Source of the DNA: Anaeromyxobacter oryzae
GTDB taxonomy: Bacteria; Myxococcota; Myxococcia; Myxococcales; Anaeromyxobacteraceae
NCBI RefSeq assembly: GCF_023169945.1
Contig: NZ_AP025591.1
Coordinates: 2,130,501-2,194,500 of the forward strand
Reading direction: 5' to 3'
DNA: 64,000 nucleotides
Shown here piece after piece: positions 18,065 to 25,433 of the stretch. Both the position numbers and the translations under genes were made by a program. Below the pieces are notes generated by a model. The model did no database searches. It saw only the letters and a list, made by a program, of their open reading frames with translations, and was not told where the DNA came from. How positions within the stretch are numbered: the stretch's first letter is position 1; the number at the start of each line of letters is the position of its first letter.

Positions 18065-18420
18065 AGGGCTTCTTCGGGCTCTCGGAGCTATGCAGCAACG
18101 GTACAGCAAGACCATCGGTCCCACCTGCATCCGGCTGCACGGGCTTGAGAGCGTACTCGGGCGGTAGCTCGACGAGGGCCGCGCCGGAAGGTGGCGCGAC
18201 CATCGCGCACGATCGCGCGCTCCTCCAGCCTCCGCGCATGCTCCTCCACGACGCTCGGCTCGTAAGTGAGCCGATGCAATGCAGATTGCGGCTCGTTCTC
18301 GACACTCGGAGAGAAGCTGGGCCGCCGCTGCACCCGCCTCCGAGAGCTTGAGGCGTGGGAAACCGCTTGTCACAAAGCGCTACCGCCACCGGAAATGCGG
18401 GGGAGGGCTTCCAGTCGTTG
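18065..18420 (-). pseudogene. Decayed minus-strand gene of unknown family
   Basis: Minus-strand frames hold successive coherent pieces: LHRLTYEPSVVEEHARRLEE, RAIVRDGRATF, then GAALVELPPEYALKPVQPD and a C-terminal GLAVPLLHSSESPKKP ending near 18065. They join only if single-base shifts are allowed. I do not recognise the protein. It lies immediately upstream of repeat copy B and belongs to the same degraded stretch. Confidence 0.35.
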
Positions 18421-18490
18421 ACGGTCTCGGCGTCGTCTAACCCCGTCCTTGAGGTACAACCCGATCGTGTAGTCCGGCTGGTCGGCAGCC

Positions 18491-18694
18491 GCAGAACGCG
18501 TCGCGCGATCTCTTGCCTGTGCTGTCGAACATGTTCCCTCCGAGCCGGGGCGGCTCGTGCAGGAGCCCTTCGAGCGCGGCGCCGCCGCGCGGCACCCCGC
18601 GAACTCTACGACGGCACGCGCGCGTCCGCAGCGCATCCCGCCGCGCCCGCCGTTTCTTCGCGGCGAGATGCGACTCCCCACTTGGCCTGCCCAT
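18491..18694 (-). pseudogene. Fossil copy of the 105-aa gene joined to the ADP-ribosylglycohydrolase start
   Basis: From ATG 18694 the minus strand reads MGRPSGESHLAAKKRR and, lower down, LEGLLHEPPRLGG. These parallel MGRPSRESYLAAEKRR and LERLLHDPPWLEG of the intact gene at 41598-41915. Next comes MFDSTGKRSRDAFCGC, parallel to MFDSRGERSRGAFRGC, the start of the glycohydrolase at 40474. The phosphatase gene that separates the two at 40-42 kb is absent here. Frameshifts and truncation make it non-functional. Even the promoter upstream is conserved (18701-18725). Confidence 0.65.
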
Positions 18695-18700
18695 GCCCGC

Positions 18701-18725
18701 CTTGTACGGGAGGGTCGGACACGTT
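18701..18725 (-). promoter_or_regulatory. PafBC-like promoter element, fossil copy
   Basis: In gene orientation it reads AACGTGTCCGAC, then seven bases, then TACAAG, then GCGGGC and the ATG at 18694. The element and spacing are the same as at 41922-41946. Six bases between the -10 and the ATG imply a leaderless transcript. Confidence 0.55.
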
Positions 18726-18849
18726 ACGCGTGGAAAATCGCCCACGCGCCACCGCCTGGCGTTCCCCCGCCGTGGGATGGACGTGCGCCGCGCAGACATT
18801 CGCGAGCAGCGCGCCGGCGAGCGCGGTCAGCGGCGTCACGCGACGAACC

Positions 18850-19990
18850 GCGCGTCGACCCGCGCGAAGGCGTTCTTCCGCTCCGTCTCGCTCGACCACG
18901 GGAACGCGAGCAGGCGCTCGGCGGGGGCGAACAACTCGACCGCCTCGGGCCCGAGCACCGCGTTCGCGCTCGCGCCCGAGACGCACGGCCTGGAGCGCCA
19001 GCCGCGCGTCCTTCCGGCTCCGCTCGGTCGGGCCAGCGGAGATCGCGGAGGCCGTCGAGGCGAAGCGGCTCCTCCTCCGCCGCGCCCGTGCGCTCGTCGA
19101 GCCGGCGGACCTCCTCGAGGTACCGCCCCCCTCGGTTCGCGCCGGAGGACATCCCGCGCGACCCGATCTCGAACGCGCGCTGGTTCGCGGTCATGCGTCG
19201 GGCGATGTGGGTGCTCGGCGGCGTGTGCGAGCCCGAGCTGCGCGGCCGTCTGTCCGCGTTCGCGGCGGCGCACGCGCTCCTCCTTGGCGGGAGCGTGAGC
19301 CGGCGCTGGCGAGGCGGAGACGGCGTGACGGGTCCCGGCGGTGGAGGCGTCGTGCTCGTGCTCGAGCGGGTGGTTCGGTTCGCGCGGGCGACCGGCCGGA
19401 CGCCGTCGCGCCGCGGTAACCCTCATCGCTATCTCGCGGACTGCGATCGCTGGCTTAGACGGCACGACGGCGACTCGGCCGCGGCGCGGGTCGGAGCGCT
19501 GCTCCGACGCGTGCCGGCGCTCGACCTGGGGGAGGTGACGTCGGTGCAACTGGTCCGCGACGACGACGCGCTCGCCCGGCTCGAGCGCGTCGTGCTGCCG
19601 CGTTCGCCCGCACCCGGCGCGCCGGTCCGCGGCCTCGAGATGACGCCGATCGAGACCCCCGAGGCGCTCGCGGCGGAGCGCGCGCGCATGAACCACTGCG
19701 TCGCGACCTGGCTGCCGCGCGTCCTTGAAGGGGATACGTTCATCTACTCCGCCTCGGCCGCCGGCGAGCGAGTCACCCTGGCGGTGACGCGTGATCGCGG
19801 CGGGATCCTCCGGATCGCCGAGGCGCGCAGGAGCAACGATCGACAGCCCACGCCGATCCAGCGGCGGCTGCTCGAGAAGTGGCTGGGTCTGCAGCCCTGG
19901 CAAGGGGCAACCGCGAGGATCACGGACATGAAGGTGCGGAACGAGAGCGCCATCAGGACTCGAGCCCCAAGACGAGCTGGCGTGGCGTGA
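18850..19990 (+). pseudogene. PcfJ-like gene, frameshifted remnant
   Basis: The second half is well preserved: RFAPEDIPRDPISNARWF, a central helical part, then MTPIETPEALAAERARMNHC, FIYSASAAGERVTLAVT and the C-terminal helices. It parallels the intact PcfJ-like protein at 7335-8849 (SFAPEDIPHAPDRNARWY, MHHC). The upstream part (EAKRLLLRRARALVEPADLL) is in a different frame. The switch occurs at a run of six C near 19127. The N-terminal third is not recognisable. The gene is probably dead unless the C-run is a sequencing error. Confidence 0.65.
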
Positions 19991-20075
19991 CCGAGGCGCA
20001 CTTCGGATCGCTCGCGGCGGCCCAGGGCAGCGCCGGTCGAGGGGCGGCGCGGAGGAAATCCGGCGCCGCCGTGGA

Positions 20076-20492
20076 TCACGTCGCGCGAGCCGGTTCCTGG
20101 ACGTCGCGACGCGGCGACGCATCCGCCTCCGCGCTCTCGATGGGATAGCCGGCGGCCTCCCACGTCGCGAATCCTCCCTCCATCTCAATCACCGGATAGC
20201 CCTGCGCGAGGAGCCGGACGGCCGCCTCGGCGGCGAGGTGGCAGGTCTGCGAGTAGCAGTACAGGACGTTGAGCTTGTCCTTCGCGAGTCCCCTTGGCCG
20301 GTCCCACTGTCCGTTGGGCAGGTTCACGGCTCCCGGGATGTGACCCTTCCGCCAGTCGACGGGCATCCGCACGTCCACGATCACGACGTCCCGGCCACGA
20401 TCGATCATCCCGAGCACCTCGTGCGTGCCGGTGGTGAACGCGACCTTGTGCCTGAAATGACGCGCGGCTTCCTCGAAATCGTAGCTCTTCAT
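20076..20492 (-). CDS. Rhodanese-domain protein
   Basis: This 138-residue single-domain rhodanese transfers sulfane sulfur via a cysteine persulfide. VVIVDVRMPVDWRKGHIPGA is the conserved structural segment, and the active-site loop is YCYSQTCHLA with Cys79 as the likely catalytic residue and Cys84 a second cysteine. The end GGFATWEAAGYPIE is typical of the family. It is divergent from a LysR regulator gene 100 bases away, which probably controls it. GGAGACC precedes the ATG. No signal peptide is seen, so it is cytoplasmic. Confidence 0.88.
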   Translation of the reverse strand: MKSYDFEEAARHFRHKVAFTTGTHEVLGMIDRGRDVVIVDVRMPVDWRKGHIPGAVNLPNGQWDRPRGLAKDKLNVLYCYSQTCHLAAEAAVRLLAQGYPVIEMEGGFATWEAAGYPIESAEADASPRRDVQEPARAT

Positions 20493-20592
20493 GGTGGTCT
20501 CCTGTTTGAACCGACTCCCTCAGGAGTAACCCTGCTCGTGAGTTGCGCGAGGGCGGCGCCGCGATCACACCGTTCTCCCAGGAGAACGATCG
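20493..20592. promoter_or_regulatory. Divergent promoter region with two inverted repeats
   Basis: This 100-bp gap separates the rhodanese gene from its divergent LysR gene. CGTTCTCCCAGGAGAACG (20571-20588) is a perfect palindrome with 8-base arms, and its GGAG doubles as the ribosome site of the LysR gene at 20593. ACTCC/GGAGT arms at 20514-20527 form a second, shorter inverted repeat on the rhodanese side. LysR proteins usually bind dyads in such gaps, so autoregulation is likely but not shown. Confidence 0.5.
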
Positions 20593-21549
20593 ATGACGTC
20601 CTCGCTCGACGACCTCGTGTCCCTGGCTCTCTTCGCGCGCGTGGTCGATGCCGGCTCGTTCACCGCCGCCGCCCGCGCCGCTGGCGTGTCGAAGTCGGCC
20701 GTCTCGACCCGCGTGGCGCGCCTCGAGGATCGACTCGGAGCGCGGCTCTTGCACCGCACCACGCGCCGGTTGGCACTCTCCGAGGCGGGCGCGGCGCTCT
20801 ACCAGCATGCGGCGCGCATGGTGGCGGCCGCGGACGACGCGGCGGAGGTCGCGGAAGGCGCGAGTCGCGAGCCGCGCGGCCAGCTCCGGATCTCGGCGCC
20901 CATCACGCTCGCGCAGATGCACCTCGCGCCGCTGCTCGCCGAGTTCCTGCGCGCGCACCCGTCCGTGCAGGTTGACCTCGAGGCCACCGACCGCATCGTC
21001 GACCTCATCGCCGAACGGTTCGATCTCGCCATCCGTATCGCGCGCCTCCGCGATTCGAGCCTGGTCGCGCGGAGACTGGCGACGGACCGGCTCGTGATCG
21101 TGGGGTCCTCCGCGTATCTCGCGAAGGCCGGGACTCCGCGAAGCGTGGCGGACCTCGCGCGCCACAACTGCCTGCATTACGCACGCACTCCACCCAGCGC
21201 GGAGTGGGGGTTCCGGGAGCTTGGCGGCGTGCGGCAGGCGGTCGCCGCCGGGAATCTCGTCGTGAGCGACGGCACGGTACTCCGCGAGTCTGCGGCCGCG
21301 GGCCTCGGCCTCGCCGTCCTGCCGCGCTTCATGGTGGCCGCGGACCTGGCCTCGGGGAGGCTGGTGACGGTCCTGGACGACCTTCCCCGGCGCGAGATCG
21401 GCATCTTCGCCGTGTATCCGCACCGCCGGAACGTGCCCGCGAAGGTCCGCGCCTTCGTCGAGCTCCTCGCGGCTCGCTTCGCGCGGGCGCCGTGGCGTAC
21501 ACCCGAGTCATCAGGAACGGCGGGCGCTCCGCCCGGCCGGCCCACGTGA
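20593..21549 (+). CDS. LysR-family transcriptional regulator
   Basis: This 318-residue protein has an N-terminal winged helix-turn-helix (FARVVDAGSFTAAARAAGVS, then KSAVSTRVARLEDRLGARLL) and a periplasmic-binding-protein-like effector domain from about residue 90 (LRISAPITLAQMHLAPLLAE onward). It belongs to the CrgA/DsdC-like branch, judged by LHRTTRRLALSEAG and the RISAP start of the effector domain. It is transcribed away from the rhodanese gene. Its own Shine-Dalgarno sits inside a palindrome, a possible operator. The inducer is unknown. Confidence 0.9.
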   Translation: MTSSLDDLVSLALFARVVDAGSFTAAARAAGVSKSAVSTRVARLEDRLGARLLHRTTRRLALSEAGAALYQHAARMVAAADDAAEVAEGASREPRGQLRISAPITLAQMHLAPLLAEFLRAHPSVQVDLEATDRIVDLIAERFDLAIRIARLRDSSLVARRLATDRLVIVGSSAYLAKAGTPRSVADLARHNCLHYARTPPSAEWGFRELGGVRQAVAAGNLVVSDGTVLRESAAAGLGLAVLPRFMVAADLASGRLVTVLDDLPRREIGIFAVYPHRRNVPAKVRAFVELLAARFARAPWRTPESSGTAGAPPGRPT

Positions 21550-21643
21550 GATGAACGACCGCGCACTCGCCGGTGTCGGGAGCTCGAACAGGACGCCGGA
21601 GTCGTCGACACGCCCTCGACCGGGGCGGGTACGTCCCCGACCG

Positions 21644-21952
21644 TCAGGCATGCGTGCGCCGGAGATCCGCTGCCCTCGCCAGCAGCCGCCCGACGGCGCC
21701 GGCCGCGCGGTCCACGGCGACGTAGAGATCGGCGTCGCGGACCTCGGCGCGGCGCCGACCGAGTGCGCCGTCGACCTCGATCGCGCAGCGCTTGTCGACG
21801 CCGCCGCGCGGTCCGTTGACGTCCTCGAGCCACGCGCGCACGGCCGTCACGCGATCCGCGAACCGGCCGATCGCGAACCGGAGCCGCCGCGCGAGGTGCT
21901 CCTCGACTGCGCGAGAGCGGGTGACGGCCTTCCAGCGGATCCGAACGTCCAT
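21644..21952 (-). CDS. HPF/RaiA-like ribosome-associated protein, 102 aa
   Basis: The pattern MDVRIRWKAVTRSRAVEEHL, FADRVTAVRAWLEDVNG, and ADLYVAVDRAAGAVGRLL has the beta-alpha-beta layout of the small ribosome hibernation factors, which bind the 30S subunit in stationary phase. I use the ATG at 21952 because GGAAGGGAG precedes it. The longer frame upstream adds unrelated sequence. It ends facing the LysR gene. It lacks the long C-terminal dimerisation domain, so it would be a short form. Divergence from classical HPF is considerable. Confidence 0.6.
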   Translation of the reverse strand: MDVRIRWKAVTRSRAVEEHLARRLRFAIGRFADRVTAVRAWLEDVNGPRGGVDKRCAIEVDGALGRRRAEVRDADLYVAVDRAAGAVGRLLARAADLRRTHA

Positions 21953-22135
21953 GTGGTGTCTCCCTTCCTCCGATTTGCGGCACGTCCGTCGCGCCGCAGG
22001 GATGAGATACGTCGGGAGACGGAGTTCGGAAATGAGATAGTTTCCCGGATATCGTTCGGTTTGGTGAACGTATGCCGCCTGGGGCACGTCCACGTGCGCG
22101 GGCCGGGAGGTCGGGCTGCAGCGCGTGTGCTCCGC

Positions 22136-22183
22136 AAAATCGCGCCGCAGGCCGCGTCGTCGAGGTTCGACGCGGCCTGCGGC
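22136..22183 (-). terminator. Rho-independent terminator
   Basis: In minus orientation, a 16-base stem GCCGCAGGCCGCGTCG pairs with CGACGCGGCCTGCGGC around an 8-base loop, followed by GCGATTTTG. It lies just downstream of the gene ending at 22220. The long G+C stem with a T-run supports a true terminator. Confidence 0.75.
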
Positions 22184-22219
22184 GAGACATTGACTGCTAG
22201 AGCTCCGCGGACGGCGCGA

Positions 22220-22933
22220 TCACCTGTGCTCGTGCCCGCGCTCCTCGCCCCTCCCGCGACCTTCGCCGCGCTGCGAGTGCTCCGGCGCCCGCCGCTCGCC
22301 CTGGTCCGGTCGCCCGTGCTCGCCGCGCCCGCTCCCGGCGTCGTAGTGCTGCCGCGTCACGGGCTCGCTCGGCTGGTAGCGGTAGCGTTCCGCACGGATC
22401 GAGCGCTGCTGCTCCACCTCGCGCGGATACCGGTCGCCTGCGTACGACCGCTGGTACACGGGCAGCGGCGCGGGGCGCGGAACGCTGCGGCGGTCCCACC
22501 GGTCCCAGCCGGCGCGACGAGCCTCCCAGTCGCGGCCCCACCGCTCGCCCCAGCGCGGCGGCATGTCCGCGCGCCAGCCGCGGAAGTACGGGGGCGGCTG
22601 ACGGTAGTAGCGCACCGGGACGCGCAGCAGGAAGACGGGCACGTCATACGGCTCGACGACGTTCCAGGGCCCCGCGTACCAGCTGCTCACGTACCAGGTG
22701 TCCCCCTGATAGACCCAGTACGCGCCGTCGTAGAAGAAGTAATTCGAGCTCGCGGCAGGGGCGTAGTAGACGGGGTAGCCCGGGACGGCCACGAGGCGCG
22801 GATACGCCGGCATGTGGATCCCGATCTGGACGCCGGGCACCGCCACGCCGACATCGACGTGCACGCCGACCTGGGCGTGGGCCTGGCTCACCGAGCCGAG
22901 CAGCAGCGAGAGGGCAACGAACAGGTGACGCAT
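22220..22933 (-). CDS. Secreted Tyr/Trp-rich protein
   Basis: The ATG at 22933 gives a signal peptide (MRHLFVALSLLLGSVSQAHA, cleavage after AHA). The mature part is rich in Tyr and Trp: NYFFYDGAYWVYQGDTWYVS and WYAGPWNVVEPYDVPVFLL. This is the pattern of periplasmic WxxGxW-type repeat proteins often seen in proteobacteria. The C-terminal 80 residues are Arg-, Glu- and Gly-rich and probably disordered. The upstream in-frame extension adds a non-signal sequence, so the internal ATG is preferred. The function of the family is not established. Confidence 0.7.
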   Translation of the reverse strand: MRHLFVALSLLLGSVSQAHAQVGVHVDVGVAVPGVQIGIHMPAYPRLVAVPGYPVYYAPAASSNYFFYDGAYWVYQGDTWYVSSWYAGPWNVVEPYDVPVFLLRVPVRYYRQPPPYFRGWRADMPPRWGERWGRDWEARRAGWDRWDRRSVPRPAPLPVYQRSYAGDRYPREVEQQRSIRAERYRYQPSEPVTRQHYDAGSGRGEHGRPDQGERRAPEHSQRGEGRGRGEERGHEHR

Positions 22934-23155
22934 TTCCGTCCTCCGTTTCGGTTCACCAGACGGTTGCGAAGAGACCGCTGCCGTCTGCGAGGTGACGGGC
23001 GACACCACGATTTGATTCGCCCGGCCCTCACCTGAGCTCCAGAGCAGCTTCCGGGCCAGCGGAGAGGACCCCGCAAGATCAAGCAGTTGCGTCGCCCCCG
23101 CGCGGTTCCCGTGTTGCGCCGCGGCAACACGCGCCGGGGGCGTGCCCTCCTTGCG

Positions 23156-25219
23156 TCACGGCGAGGTGGCCACGAGGCCCCCCGACCCGACCACCACGAG
23201 ATCCCCGCCGGGAAGCACGGCGATGTCGTTCAGATCGTAGGTGTTCGGGCTCGCGGTCCACGGCGTGGGGAGCGTCGTCCAGGTGACGCCGTCCGGCGAG
23301 CGCAGGAGCCTGCCGGTGCTTCCCACCGCCAGGAACTCGCCGCCGGTCCAGGCCACCCGCTCGAGCGCGTACGGAGTCCCGGAGCTCCTCGGCGTCCAGC
23401 TCGAGCCGCCGTCCGGCGAGGTGAGGACGGTCCCGCCGTCGCCGACGACCACCATCGCGCCGGGCGAGGCGGCCACACCTCGCAGCGTGGCGGTCACGCC
23501 GCTCGTGCGCTGTGTCCAGGCGATCCCGTCCGGCGAGGTCGCGATGGCGCCGCTCACGCCCACGCCCACGAACTGGCCCCCGACCCAGAACGCCTTCTGG
23601 ATGCGCCCGCCCGCGGGCGGCGTCCGCGACGTCCACGTCGCGCCGTCGTCGTCCGACGTGGCGATGCAGTTCCCGGTGAGCGAGGAGCCGGTCGCGACGA
23701 GCAGGCCCGAAGCCGACGCGGCCAGGCCGCCGTAGCACGGCACCGAGCCGACGCGCGTCCAGGCGGTCCCGTCGCTCGATCGGTAGGCGTCCTGGTTGGC
23801 CGCCACCTTCACCAGGGCGACGAACGCGGACGCCGACGACGACCACGCGACGTCGAGAAATGGGTAGTTCTCCCAGATGTTCGGCGTGAGCAGGTGCAGG
23901 GACCAGGTCGCGCCGTCGTCCGCGGAGACGCGCGCCACGTCCGACCCCACCGCCACGAGCAGCCCGTCCGACGGGCGGCGCGCGAGGCCGACGAGCTCGT
24001 GGTCCGCCGACCGCATCGACCACGCGAGGCCGTCGGCGGAGGTGAAGAACGCCCCCGCGCCGTTGCCGTCGGTTCCGACCGCGGCGTAGGCGGTCCCGGT
24101 GTGCACCACGGCGTCGGGGATGCCGGGCACGGTACCGCTGGTATCCCAGTCGACCCCGTCCGCGGAGGTCGCGGAGCGGTAGGACCCGACCGCGACGAAG
24201 CGTCCCCCGGCGAAGAGGACGTCGTTGAAGGGCGAGATCCCGGGGACGCGAGGCGTCCAGTCGACGCCGTCCGGCGTCGTGAGGAGCGCGCTCTGCGAGC
24301 CCGAGTACGGGAACGTGGTGGCGACCGCCAGCGACGGCGACGCGCCGACCGCCGTGAAGCTGTCGGTCGTGGGCGCGGTCTGCGAGGTCCAGCCGATCCC
24401 GTCGGGCGAGGTCGTCACGGCCCCGTCCTCCCCCACCGCCAGGAACGTGCTGCCGGTCCAGGTGACGTCGCACAGGTTCTTCGTCGTGCCGGGATCGCGG
24501 CGCGTCCACGAGGTGCCGTCGGGGGACGAGTAGGCGGCACCTCCCTGGCCCACGGCGACCCACGCGCCCGGCGAGCGCGCCACGGCGGCGACGGTGCCCG
24601 ACGGCGTGGGCAGCGTGCGCATCGTCCAGGTGAGCCCGTCCGGCGAGGTGTGGACCCAGACCGCGCTGCCGACCGCCACGAGGAGGCTGCCGTCCCAGGC
24701 GACGTCCTTGGCGCCGTTGAGCGGGCTGGTCATGGTCCAGACGAGGCCGCTCGTCGAGGCCTGGAACCCGTCGTTCCCCACGGCCGCGAAGCGCGTGCCG
24801 GTGAAGGCGAGGCCGCTGGGCCTGCCGCGCGGCCCGGCGAGGCGGGTGGTCCAGGCCGAGCCGGGTCCGGACAGAACGGTGAAGGCGGAGGAGGTGGTGG
24901 CGCTTCCGCCGGCGGTGTCGACCCGGATCGGCCCCGTCGTGGCGCCGGCGGGCACGGCGACCACGAGCGAGGTCACGGACGCGGAGAGCACCGTGGCCGC
25001 AGTGCCGTTGAAGCGCACCGCGTTCGCCGCAGGCGTCTCCCCGAAGTTGAGCCCGACCAGGGTCACCTGGGTACCCACGCCACCGGCGGTGGGCGAGAAC
25101 GAGGCGATCTGCGGCGGGTTCGTCCCACCGGGCGGACCGCCACTGCCGCCGCCCCCACTGCTGCATGCGGCGGAGAGGGCGAGCAGGAACGAGGTGGCGA
25201 TGCGGGCCGAGGTGTTCAT
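23156..25219 (-). CDS. IPT/TIG and beta-propeller lipoprotein, 687 aa
   Basis: The ATG at 25219 gives a lipoprotein signal (ATSFLLALSAAC, lipobox cysteine then a Ser/Gly-rich tether). An IPT/TIG immunoglobulin-like domain follows (PQIASFSPTAGGVGTQVTLV). The rest is a run of BNR-like repeats of the type TSPDGxxWTxRxxG alternating with FVAVGxxG, suggesting one or two beta-propellers. It is probably anchored in the outer membrane facing out or in the periplasm. A paralogue lies at 32506-34158. Ligands are unknown; such propellers often bind glycans or proteins. Confidence 0.75.
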   Translation of the reverse strand: MNTSARIATSFLLALSAACSSGGGGSGGPPGGTNPPQIASFSPTAGGVGTQVTLVGLNFGETPAANAVRFNGTAATVLSASVTSLVVAVPAGATTGPIRVDTAGGSATTSSAFTVLSGPGSAWTTRLAGPRGRPSGLAFTGTRFAAVGNDGFQASTSGLVWTMTSPLNGAKDVAWDGSLLVAVGSAVWVHTSPDGLTWTMRTLPTPSGTVAAVARSPGAWVAVGQGGAAYSSPDGTSWTRRDPGTTKNLCDVTWTGSTFLAVGEDGAVTTSPDGIGWTSQTAPTTDSFTAVGASPSLAVATTFPYSGSQSALLTTPDGVDWTPRVPGISPFNDVLFAGGRFVAVGSYRSATSADGVDWDTSGTVPGIPDAVVHTGTAYAAVGTDGNGAGAFFTSADGLAWSMRSADHELVGLARRPSDGLLVAVGSDVARVSADDGATWSLHLLTPNIWENYPFLDVAWSSSASAFVALVKVAANQDAYRSSDGTAWTRVGSVPCYGGLAASASGLLVATGSSLTGNCIATSDDDGATWTSRTPPAGGRIQKAFWVGGQFVGVGVSGAIATSPDGIAWTQRTSGVTATLRGVAASPGAMVVVGDGGTVLTSPDGGSSWTPRSSGTPYALERVAWTGGEFLAVGSTGRLLRSPDGVTWTTLPTPWTASPNTYDLNDIAVLPGGDLVVVGSGGLVATSP

Positions 25220-25433
25220 GGGGTGCTCCGGAGGACCCGGGACGGCGTCGTGGTGGAGTGGCGGACGCCGGGACCGTATCACCGCGGGTCACGCCCACAC
25301 ACGTCGCCACGAGTCCCACACTGGCCGCACCACTTCCCGGCGAGGCGGTGGATCCGCCGCCCAGGAGGCGTGCGGTACGGGCGAGGCTGCACCGCGGCGC
25401 CGGACGGCGACGGCCGGGCCGGATCGAAGACGG

